Made by a program: the position numbers and the translations under genes. Source: Oceanicaulis sp. MMSF_3324 (GTDB lineage: Bacteria > Pseudomonadota > Alphaproteobacteria > Caulobacterales > Maricaulaceae). From it: DNA of 64,000 nt. Positions 43,518 through 50,343 of this stretch are shown here, piece after piece. The notes beneath the pieces were generated by a model. The model made no database searches and was not told where the DNA came from. It saw only the letters and a list, made by a program, of their open reading frames with translations. Positions within the stretch are counted from its first letter, which is position 1; every line of letters starts with the position of its first letter. The DNA is taken from the NCBI RefSeq assembly GCF_030733545.1, contig NZ_JASHIU010000001.1, positions 558,001 to 622,000 on the forward strand, read 5' to 3'.

Positions 43518-44315
43518 TTGGCACAAGTATCCGCATTGATGCAGGTCATGACCGATGCGGTCCGCAAAGCGGGCCGCCGTCTGGCGCGTGACTTTGGCGA
43601 AGTCGAACACCTTCAGGTCTCCAAGAAAGGCCCGGCCGATTTCGTCACCCAGGCCGACATGAAGTCTGAAGAAATCCTCTTTGACATCCTGTCCAAGGCC
43701 CGTCCGGGCTATGGCTTCCTGATGGAAGAGCGCGGCGTTGTGGAAGGCACTGATCGCTCCCATCGCTGGATCATCGATCCGCTGGACGGCACGCTGAACT
43801 TCATGCACGCCCAGCCGCATTTCGCCATCTCTGTCGCGCTCGAGCGCGAGGGCGAGCTGGTGGCCGGCGTGGTCTACAACCCCGCGACCGATGAGCTGTT
43901 CCACGCCGAGAAGGGGCGGGGCTGTTACGTGAATGATCGCCGTCTGCGTGTTGCGGAGCGCCGCGACCTGCATGACTGCGTGATCGCCACCGGCATGCCG
44001 TTCTTCGGCAAGAAGGGGCACGCCCAGTTCCTCAAGGAATTGCACCAGATCATGCCGATGACGGCTGGCGTTCGTCGTTACGGCGCCGCCTCGCTCGATC
44101 TCGCCTGGACGGCGGCGGGCCGATTTGACGGCTTCTGGGAACGCAATCTCAAGCCCTGGGATATTGCCGCCGGCCTGGTGCTGGTGCGTGAGGCGGGCGG
44201 CTATGCCGGCGCCATCGACCCGGGCACGGATGTGCTGGAGACCGGCCATATCGCCGCCGGCAATGAATTCGTCATCAAGGAATTGCGCGAAAAGCTGGCC
44301 AAGGCGGCCGGCTAG
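43518..44315 (+). CDS. suhB: Inositol monophosphatase family protein SuhB
   Basis: 265 residues starting at TTG 43518; an ATG lies seven codons in, but the first residues MAQVSALMQVM match the conserved alphaproteobacterial SuhB N-terminus, so TTG is preferred. Mg-binding motifs FVTQADMKSEE, MEERG, WIIDPLDGTLNF and NLKPWDIAAG are complete. It dephosphorylates inositol monophosphates; in E. coli SuhB also joins rRNA antitermination complexes. It follows efp by three bases and overlaps a convergent small gene by four bases. Confidence 0.94.
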   Translation: MAQVSALMQVMTDAVRKAGRRLARDFGEVEHLQVSKKGPADFVTQADMKSEEILFDILSKARPGYGFLMEERGVVEGTDRSHRWIIDPLDGTLNFMHAQPHFAISVALEREGELVAGVVYNPATDELFHAEKGRGCYVNDRRLRVAERRDLHDCVIATGMPFFGKKGHAQFLKELHQIMPMTAGVRRYGAASLDLAWTAAGRFDGFWERNLKPWDIAAGLVLVREAGGYAGAIDPGTDVLETGHIAAGNEFVIKELREKLAKAAG

Positions 44316-44704
44316 GCGCGTTCTGATTGCGCGCGCGTGCGGGACACAGTCGTCTCCGGCCAGTCCCCGCGCGGCGCGTGCAGCCAGCCCTTGCTGGCCC
44401 GTACAGGCGCTGTGGCTGGCACGCCAAACGCCCAGAGTTCATTGTGGACGCTTGCAAGGCCAGGCGTGATGACCGCCTGCAAAGGCATGGGGGGTTGTGC
44501 TGTCTCGATCTGGGTTGCAAGACGGATCGGCCAGAATCTCAGGCCGCGTCCCTGAGCCCTTGTCTCACCATCCACGATGAGGCGCGCCTGCGCCCAGCCC
44601 CATAATGTGTAGCCGCACTCCAGCACGATTTCGTGCTGATTGATCCGGTATATCCATCGCTTCAGTCTCAAAGGCATGGCGAGTCCGGTGCTGCGCTGCA
44701 ACAT
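44312..44704 (-). CDS. Hypothetical protein, 130 residues
   Basis: I do not recognise the family. The open frame runs 130 codons from ATG 44704, with another ATG at 44677 that would give 121 residues; neither has a strong ribosome site. The sequence is Trp-rich (YTLWGWAQARL, NELWAFGVP, KGWLHAPRGDW) and without signal peptide or membrane segment. Regularly spaced WGWAQARLIVDGE- and LRFWPIRLA-like strands suggest a small beta protein. The four-base overlap with the suhB stop and the lack of any other gene in the region favour a real gene. Confidence 0.55.
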   Translation of the reverse strand: MLQRSTGLAMPLRLKRWIYRINQHEIVLECGYTLWGWAQARLIVDGETRAQGRGLRFWPIRLATQIETAQPPMPLQAVITPGLASVHNELWAFGVPATAPVRASKGWLHAPRGDWPETTVSRTRAQSERA

Positions 44705-44898
44705 GGTGATGAATAGGGTTAATACCGCTTAAGGTTTCAGGCAAGCAAAACCGGACGATTTCCGGCGTCAATGAAAAACAGGGTGAGCCTTGGGAAACGC
44801 GCATCCCTGCCTCATTCCCGCCAAGACCCTTGCGTTTGATGTCGGCGTAGGCCAAGCCTGCAAGAGTGCTGATGCGCCAGATGAGGGAGCTGCGCTGA

Positions 44899-45912
44899 AT
44901 GGCTGATCCGAAAGCTTCGCGCCGCAAGGCCCGGTTCACGGGGCCTGGAAGTTACATTCTCTGGATGATCGTGTTCCTGTCGGCGGTGGTGATCCTGGCC
45001 GCGCTGCTGCACGAACCCCTGATCCTGGCGTTCGAGGCGAACCCCGCCATCAACGGGTTGATCCTGGGCGTTTTGCTGATCGGCATCCTGTACACTTTCC
45101 AGCAGGCGCTTGCGATTGGCCCCAGTGCGCGATGGCTGGTGCGTCTGAACGAGGCGGATCACCCGGACCAGCTGCCCAGCCCGCCCGCCATGATCGCGCC
45201 GATGGCGGCGCTGATCACCGATGCGGCGGATGGCCGGTCCCGCCTGTCGGCGGCGTCGGCGCGCGTGGTTCTGGATTCAGTTGCTGCGCGCATGGCCGAA
45301 AGCGGCGCCTTTACCCGCTATTTCGGCCGGCTACTGATTTTCCTGGGGCTTCTGGGCACCTTTTATGGCCTTTTGCTGGTCGTCTCAGATGTGGGCGATG
45401 CGGTGCGGGCCGTCTCGGCGACGTCTTCGGGCGCTGGCGAGACCGACGCCATGGCGCTGATGAGCGCGATCGAGGAGCCGATCGCGGGCATGGGCACCGC
45501 CTTCGCATCCTCGCTGTTCGGTCTGGCCGGCTCCCTGATCATCGGCTTTCTGGAGCTGCAGGCCAGCCGGGCGCAGAACCGTTTCTATAATGAGGTCGAG
45601 GAATGGCTGTCCTCGATCTCGCGTCTCGCCAATGCCGGCCCGCAAGGCGCCAGCGCGGACGAGGGCGGCGGTTCCGGCGCTTATGTGGGCGCCCTGCTGG
45701 AGCAGAGCGCGGATGCGCTGGACCGGCTGACCCATACGCTGGAGCGCCATACGCGGCAGCTTGAGACCATCATGACGCGCTTTGCTGATGATGCGGCGGA
45801 AAGCCAGCGGGAAAGCGCGCGCCTTCTACGCGATGAGATCAAGGTTCTGGTGCGTGCGCTTGAGGCGCAGGCGCGCCTGAACCGGGATCGTGGTTCGGAT
45901 CGGAACGAGTAG
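44899..45912 (+). CDS. MotA/TolQ/ExbB-like inner-membrane protein
   Basis: 337 residues. Membrane segments lie near 20-40, 52-72, 150-170 and 200-220. The third contains YFGRLLIFLGLLGTFYGLLLVV and the fourth GMGTAFASSLFGLAGSLIIGF, the proton-channel helices of the MotA/TolQ/ExbB family. A C-terminal helical tail (about 265-337) is probably coiled coil. It is three bases before a MotB/OmpA-type partner, so together they should form a proton-driven unit anchored to peptidoglycan. No flagellar, Tol or TonB genes are nearby. The pair is of a kind I recall as widespread in alphaproteobacteria with poorly defined function. Confidence 0.85.
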   Translation: MADPKASRRKARFTGPGSYILWMIVFLSAVVILAALLHEPLILAFEANPAINGLILGVLLIGILYTFQQALAIGPSARWLVRLNEADHPDQLPSPPAMIAPMAALITDAADGRSRLSAASARVVLDSVAARMAESGAFTRYFGRLLIFLGLLGTFYGLLLVVSDVGDAVRAVSATSSGAGETDAMALMSAIEEPIAGMGTAFASSLFGLAGSLIIGFLELQASRAQNRFYNEVEEWLSSISRLANAGPQGASADEGGGSGAYVGALLEQSADALDRLTHTLERHTRQLETIMTRFADDAAESQRESARLLRDEIKVLVRALEAQARLNRDRGSDRNE

Positions 45913-45915
45913 ACC

Positions 45916-46932
45916 ATGGCGCTACCCCGGCACCTTCAGTCCGGACAGGCCGACTCGGGCGATTACTGGCCCGGTTTCGTCGACGCGCTGGCGACCTTGT
46001 TGCTGGTCATCGTCTTTCTGCTGGCGGTGTTCACGGCGGGCCAGTTCGCCCTGTCCCAGGCCCTGACGGGACGCGATGAGCAACTGGCCGAGCTCAATAG
46101 CCGGCTCTCCACCCTCGCCGAAGAGCTGAACCTCGCCCAGAGCGAAAACGAGCGCCTGAGCCTGCGGGTCAGCACGCTGACCCAAGAAAACGCCGCGCTT
46201 GAGGAAACCAATGCCGGTCTGTCGAGCCAGATCGCCGGCCTGCAGGAGGGCCTGGCCGCGGCGCGCTCGAGTCTGGCCGAGGAAGAAGCGCTCAACGAGG
46301 AAGCGCAGGCGACCGTGGCGCTGCTGAACAACCAGATGGCCGCTCTGCGCGAGGAGCTGGCGCGCCTGAACGAGGCCTTGAATGCGTCTGAAGCGCGTGA
46401 GGCGGAGCTGGAGGCCGAAGTGGTCAATCTGGGCCGGCGGCTCAATGCGGCTTTGGCCAGTGAAGTGGCGCGTCTGGCGCGTTATCGCTCCGAATTCTTC
46501 GGGCGCCTGATCGAGGTGCTGGGTGACCGCTCCGGCGTTCGCGTCGTGGGCGATCGGTTCGTCTTTGAAACCGACGTCCTCTTTGCATCAGGCTCCGCGG
46601 AGCTCAGCGCCGAGGGCCGGCAATCGCTGGCGCCGATCGCGTATGCGATCATCCAGCTGACCGACGAGATCCCTGACGACCTTGACTGGGTTTTGCGTGT
46701 GGACGGCCATACGGACCGGGTGCCGCTCGGACCCAATGCGCCGTTTGAGTCCAACTGGGAGCTGTCGACGGCGCGTTCATTGTCGGTGATTTCCTATTTT
46801 GAAAGCCGGGGCGTGCCGCCGCGCCGCTTGCTGGCGGCGGGCTTTGGCCAGCATTACCCCATTGCGGAAGGGCGAACCCAGGAAGCCTATGCGCGCAACC
46901 GGCGGATCGAGCTCAAGCTGACCTCGCGTTAG
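45916..46932 (+). CDS. MotB/OmpA-like peptidoglycan-binding protein
   Basis: 338 residues. A single membrane helix near residues 16-40 (YWPGFVDALATLLLVIVFLL) contains the aspartate expected for proton transfer in MotB-type proteins. A long coiled coil follows (about 48-190, rich in Leu/Glu/Ala heptads), then an OmpA domain with FASGSAELSAEG, VDGHTDRVPLG, NWELSTARSLSV and the closing RNRRIELKL. The coiled coil would place the peptidoglycan-binding domain far from the membrane. It partners with the preceding MotA-like protein. Confidence 0.88.
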   Translation: MALPRHLQSGQADSGDYWPGFVDALATLLLVIVFLLAVFTAGQFALSQALTGRDEQLAELNSRLSTLAEELNLAQSENERLSLRVSTLTQENAALEETNAGLSSQIAGLQEGLAAARSSLAEEEALNEEAQATVALLNNQMAALREELARLNEALNASEAREAELEAEVVNLGRRLNAALASEVARLARYRSEFFGRLIEVLGDRSGVRVVGDRFVFETDVLFASGSAELSAEGRQSLAPIAYAIIQLTDEIPDDLDWVLRVDGHTDRVPLGPNAPFESNWELSTARSLSVISYFESRGVPPRRLLAAGFGQHYPIAEGRTQEAYARNRRIELKLTSR

Positions 46933-47125
46933 GATTTTGTTGACCATAACTGCAGGTCGGCGCGGCTTAATCTTTGAGTAAGTCCTTGTATTTTCGCTAT
47001 CTGACTCAGGGCGCTTGATACAGGGCAAAACGGGGTGTATACACCGCGCCTCAATTCATGCAGATTTCCACTTGCGGGCGGCTTCAACGGCCGCCCGCGA
47101 GCGTAAAGAGGGCCGGAGCGGCACG

Positions 47126-47347
47126 ATGAAACAGGACACTCACCCCGACTATCACTTCATCGAAGTGGTGCTCCCGAACGGATCGCGCTTTAAGACCCGT
47201 TCAACCTATGGTAAAGAAGGCGCAGTGCTGCAACTGGACATTGATCCGTCCTCGCACCCGGCCTGGACTGGTGGCAACCAGACCCTGCTGGATCGTGCTG
47301 GCCGCGTGTCCAAGTTTAAAGACAAATTCAAAGGCTTCGGCGTCTAA
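47126..47347 (+). CDS. rpmE: 50S ribosomal protein L31
   Basis: 73 residues from ATG 47126 (GGAG upstream), with [29 protein letters not shown] and [13 protein letters not shown] as in L31. The zinc-binding cysteines of C+ L31 are absent, so this is the zinc-independent form. Two terminators follow. Confidence 0.96.
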   Translation: MKQDTHPDYHFIEVVLPNGSRFKTRSTYGKEGAVLQLDIDPSSHPAWTGGNQTLLDRAGRVSKFKDKFKGFGV

Positions 47348-47401
47348 GGCCCAATCCCCCCTCGATCGGGCAGAGCTTGGCTCCGTTGAAGTCTTTCGAG
47401 G

Positions 47402-47437
47402 AACGCCCGCAGTCTCCCCTCGGCTGCGGGCGTTTTT
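47402..47437 (+). terminator. Intrinsic terminator after rpmE
   Basis: An 11-bp stem, AACGCCCGCAG (47402-47412) with CTGCGGGCGTT (47424-47434), an 11-base loop, and a T run. Confidence 0.88.
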
Positions 47438-47486
47438 CTCGCCCGCTTTGACGTCCCGTTCGAGGGGGTTCAGCCTCTGGCACACG

Positions 47487-47516
47487 AAAAAGGCCGCCCA
47501 AACGGGCGGCCTTTTT
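47487..47516. terminator. Bidirectional terminator between rpmE and rcdA
   Basis: A 13-bp stem, AAAAAGGCCGCCC (47487-47499) with GGGCGGCCTTTTT (47504-47516), loop AAAC. It gives a T run on both strands and lies 20 bases beyond the rcdA stop. Confidence 0.92.
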
Positions 47517-47536
47517 GTTTTGAGATGTCGAGGCGC

Positions 47537-48049
47537 TTATTCGTCGCTGAATGCGGCGGTGAGTTGCGAGAGCTGGTTGGCGACCGGGTTCTCGACCGGT
47601 TTGACGTCCGCCTCGAACAGGGAGTCGTCCAGCCGCATCAGGCGCTCGTGAAGCTCACGCGCGCGCAGCGCCAGATCCCCGAGACGCGGCGGGCAGGGGT
47701 CATCGCCTGCGGGCCAGGTCGGTGGGTCAAACTTGTTGGGCGAGAGACGATACCGCTCTTCGGCCGCTTCATTGGGGTTCATATCCCCTTCCGCGACAGC
47801 GCGCTGGGTCAGAAGCCAGGAGGCGCATTGCATGAGCTGGGTGGTGAGGCCCATGGATTCCGAGGCATAGGCGAGCGCGCCGGACCGGCCCAGTCGCTTG
47901 GCGTCGTCCCGGCCGGGACCATCCAGATAGGCCGCTGTTTCCTCCACCAGATCCATGCCGTCCCGGAACAGGCGGCGGAACATTTCGGAGTCCGCGAAAT
48001 CGGAAACCCGAGCGGCGGTGCTGGCGGCGTGAGGCGTGACCGGGGTCAT
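47537..48049 (-). CDS. rcdA: RcdA (DUF1465), adaptor for CtrA degradation
   Basis: 170 residues. FRRLFRDGMDLVEETAAYLDGPGR and LAYASESMGLTTQLMQCASWLL (in parts) match the helical-bundle RcdA family (DUF1465), which in Caulobacter works with CpdR and PopA to hand the cell-cycle regulator CtrA to ClpXP. The C-terminal tail is variable and acidic, as expected for a regulatory extension. The gene is convergent with rpmE and sits 80 bases after a DUF1192 gene on the same strand. Confidence 0.88.
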   Translation of the reverse strand: MTPVTPHAASTAARVSDFADSEMFRRLFRDGMDLVEETAAYLDGPGRDDAKRLGRSGALAYASESMGLTTQLMQCASWLLTQRAVAEGDMNPNEAAEERYRLSPNKFDPPTWPAGDDPCPPRLGDLALRARELHERLMRLDDSLFEADVKPVENPVANQLSQLTAAFSDE

Positions 48050-48129
48050 GGCAGTATCCGTTCTGTCTCGTTACGCATCATCTCAAGAGTGTGTACGAAC
48101 TCTTAAGCAAGGCTGGGGCCAGATGCCCG

Positions 48130-48330
48130 TCACTCTCCGCCCGGCGTCTTGAAAAAGGCTTCCGCAGCTGACAGGCCGGCCTTCTTTTGCTTGATCGCCG
48201 TCTCGGTCCGTCCCATTTCCTGACGTAAGACTTCAAGCCGCTCATTGAGCTGTTCGACACCCAGCTCGCTGAGGTCCTCGCCGGGAACCAGCGCTTCATT
48301 ACGGGAGGTCAGCGGTTCATCGTGAAACAT
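48130..48330 (-). CDS. DUF1192 family small protein
   Basis: 66 residues, ATG 48330 with AAGGAGAG nine bases upstream. After a short polar lead, LSELGVEQLNERLEVLRQEM and the following Ala/Lys-rich helix form a coiled coil ending in AEAFFK, the DUF1192 pattern. No function is known to me. It is upstream of rcdA and divergent from a quinone oxidoreductase gene across 68 bases. Confidence 0.8.
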   Translation of the reverse strand: MFHDEPLTSRNEALVPGEDLSELGVEQLNERLEVLRQEMGRTETAIKQKKAGLSAAEAFFKTPGGE

Positions 48331-48398
48331 GGCGTCGCTCTCCTTGGTCGCGGACAGGACAGCGGATACTAGTGCATTAACCCTCAGGAGTCCCGCTC

Positions 48399-49382
48399 AT
48401 GAATCCGATTTCATCACGCATCGTCACGGCGCCGGAACCGGGCGGTCCTGAAAAACTGGTCGTCAAGGAGATCGAGCTGGCCCCGCCGGCCAGGGATGAA
48501 GTCCTGATTGATGTGGCGGCGAGCGGGATCAACCGCCCCGACGTGTTCGAGCGCATGGGTTTCTACCCGGCGCCTGAGGGTGCGCCCGAAGGGCTGGGGC
48601 TTGAGGTCTCCGGCATGGTGCGTGCGGTGGGCGATGCGGTCACGACGTTCAAGCCGGGCGATCCGGTTGTCGCGCTTGTGTCTGGCGGCGGCTATGCCGA
48701 TGTGGCGCGGGCCAAGGCGGGCAGCGTCCTGCCTGCGCCTGACGGTGTGGAGCTGGTGGAGGCGGCGGGCCTGCCTGAAACCGTGTTCACGGTCTGGACG
48801 AATGTATTCGACGCCGGCGCGCTCAAGCCGCACGAACGCCTGCTTGTGCATGGCGGGCTGAGCGGTATCGGCTCGACCGCGATCCAGATGGCCAAGGCGC
48901 AAGGGGCCTATGTGATCGCCACGGCCGGCGGCCCGGACCGGGCGCAAGCCTGTCTCGATCTCGGGGCGGATCGCGCTTTTGACTATCACGCCGAAGACTG
49001 GTCGAGCGCGATCAAGGCCGAGGGCGGCGCCGATGTCATCCTGGACATGGTCGGCGGCGATTATGTTCAGCACAATCTCAATTGCCTGAACCGGTTCGGT
49101 CGCCTGGTGATGATCGCCTTCCTCAAGGGCAGCCGGGTCGAGGTGGATCTGATGGGCCTGATGCTCAAACGTCAGACCCTGACGGGCTCGACCTTGCGGT
49201 CGCGCTCGGATGAAGAGAAGGCCGAGATCGCGCGCGCAGTCCACACCCATGTCTGGCCTTGGATCAAATCGGGTCAGGTGCGTCCGCTCGTGGATCAGAC
49301 CTTTGCGCTGGATGACGTCTCCAAGGCGCATGCGCGCATGGATGAGGGCGGGCATTCGGGCAAGCTGCTGCTGATTCCCTAG
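48399..49382 (+). CDS. NAD(P)H-quinone oxidoreductase, PIG3-like
   Basis: 327 residues, medium-chain dehydrogenase fold without zinc ligands. GINRPDVFERMG near residue 44, GLGLEVSGMV, then LLVHGGLSGIGSTAIQMAKAQGA (in parts) as the NADPH site, and the final HSGKLLLIP fit the PIG3/TP53I3 quinone oxidoreductase group. It would reduce quinones or enones with NADPH in the cytosol. AGGAG lies nine bases before ATG. Confidence 0.9.
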   Translation: MNPISSRIVTAPEPGGPEKLVVKEIELAPPARDEVLIDVAASGINRPDVFERMGFYPAPEGAPEGLGLEVSGMVRAVGDAVTTFKPGDPVVALVSGGGYADVARAKAGSVLPAPDGVELVEAAGLPETVFTVWTNVFDAGALKPHERLLVHGGLSGIGSTAIQMAKAQGAYVIATAGGPDRAQACLDLGADRAFDYHAEDWSSAIKAEGGADVILDMVGGDYVQHNLNCLNRFGRLVMIAFLKGSRVEVDLMGLMLKRQTLTGSTLRSRSDEEKAEIARAVHTHVWPWIKSGQVRPLVDQTFALDDVSKAHARMDEGGHSGKLLLIP

Positions 49383-49482
49383 CGTGACAGGGGTGTTTCC
49401 AGCGCGTGACAAGCGCGCTATAAGGGCGGTCACACTCTCCCTCTTCATCGTGAGTACGAGCTGAGGGGCGGTCGACGGCAAC

Positions 49483-49511
49483 AACCCGGCGGTCCGCGCC
49501 GGGTTTTCTTT
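49483..49511 (+). terminator. Terminator-like hairpin in the trcR leader
   Basis: AACCCGGCG (49483-49491) and CGCCGGGTT (49497-49505) form a 9-bp stem with a GTCCG loop, followed by TTCTTTTG. It lies 101 bases after the oxidoreductase stop but only 23 bases before the trcR ATG. A TATAAG (49419-49424) upstream could be a -10 element, so the hairpin would end a transcript of about 80 bases or attenuate trcR. Confidence 0.7.
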
Positions 49512-49533
49512 TGTTTCGTGTACGAGGACTGAC

Positions 49534-50193
49534 ATGGCCGAGATTCTCATGCCCAAGGCGACGGCGGTCTGGCTGGTGGACAACACCGCGCTGAGCTTTG
49601 AACAAATCGCCGATTTCACCGGCCTGCACCATCTTGAGATCAAGGGCATCGCCGATGGTGATGTGGCCGCGGGCGTGCGCGGTTCCGACCCGGTCGCGTC
49701 CGGTCAGCTTGACCGCGCCGAACTGGACAAGGCGGAAGCGGACTCCTCTTACCGGATGACCGCCTCCAAACCGAAATACGCCGAGCTTCAGGAACGCAAG
49801 AAAGGCCCGCGCTACACGCCGTTGTCGCGCCGCCAGAACCGTCCGGACGCCATCGCCTGGCTGGTGCGCAACCACCCCGAGTTGACCGATGCGCAAATCT
49901 CCAAGCTGATCGGCACCACCAAGACCACGATCGAGGCCGTCCGCGATCGTACGCACTGGAATTCGCCCAACATCAAGCCGACCGACCCGGTGACCCTGGG
50001 CCTGTGCACCCAGATTGATCTGGACGCCCAGGTCTCCAAAGCCTCCGCCCGTCGCAAGCAGATGGAGGAAGATGGCCAGGTGATGATCGAGGAAGACACC
50101 CTCAAGCCGGCTGATGAGCAGGACATGGACGCCGCCAACGCGCCGACCACGCTTGATGAGCTGTTCGGCAAGCCCAAGGGCGACGACGAATAG
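49534..50193 (+). CDS. trcR: TrcR (DUF1013) cell-cycle transcriptional regulator
   Basis: 219 residues. The N-terminal half, LMPKATAVWLVDNTALSFEQIADFTGLHHLE (in parts), and the later ARRPDAIAWLVRNHPELTDAQISKLIGTT-like stretch each look like sigma-factor-type helix-turn-helix units, matching DUF1013, annotated in Caulobacter relatives as the cell-cycle regulator TrcR. The C-terminus is acidic. It is preceded by a hairpin-containing leader and closed by its own terminator. It sits two genes from rcdA, making a small cell-cycle neighbourhood. Confidence 0.85.
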   Translation: MAEILMPKATAVWLVDNTALSFEQIADFTGLHHLEIKGIADGDVAAGVRGSDPVASGQLDRAELDKAEADSSYRMTASKPKYAELQERKKGPRYTPLSRRQNRPDAIAWLVRNHPELTDAQISKLIGTTKTTIEAVRDRTHWNSPNIKPTDPVTLGLCTQIDLDAQVSKASARRKQMEEDGQVMIEEDTLKPADEQDMDAANAPTTLDELFGKPKGDDE

Positions 50194-50216
50194 GCTGTGA
50201 GCCTTGTTGCATGCAG

Positions 50217-50250
50217 GAAAGCCCGGCTCGACGAGCCGGGCTTTCTTTTT
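50217..50250 (+). terminator. Intrinsic terminator after trcR
   Basis: A 12-bp stem, GAAAGCCCGGCT (50217-50228) with AGCCGGGCTTTC (50234-50245), loop CGACG, then TTTTT. Confidence 0.92.
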
Positions 50251-50291
50251 GGCTGGATGCGAGCAGCGCGTCGAAATTGACGCCTCTTATT

Positions 50292-50310
50292 TTGATTGAT
50301 AATCACTCGC
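50292..50310. promoter_or_regulatory. Candidate Fur box
   Basis: TTGATTGATAATCACTCGC contains an intact GATAATCA core and agrees with the 19-bp consensus at about 12 positions. It lies 33 bases before the ATG of a TonB-dependent receptor, the expected place for iron repression. Confidence 0.65.
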
Positions 50311-50343
50311 ACTAACAATGTGGCCGGCTGGAAGGCTCTCCCC

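Noticed and set aside
44719-44732. TTAA-N6-TTAA resembling a CtrA site
   Set aside because: CtrA boxes need seven bases between the half-sites; spacing is six.
44565-44939. 124-codon minus-strand open frame across the gap before the MotA-like gene
   Set aside because: It overlaps a more plausible gene and the MotA start, lacks a ribosome site and has no protein-like pattern.
44899-46932. Zorya-type defence (ZorAB) from the MotA/MotB-like pair
   Set aside because: The long coiled coil is in the MotB-like partner, not in a ZorA-type tail, and no ZorC, ZorD or ZorE gene follows.
46967-46981. TTAA-N7-GTAA upstream of rpmE
   Set aside because: Right spacing but one half-site is off consensus, and ribosomal protein control by CtrA is not expected.
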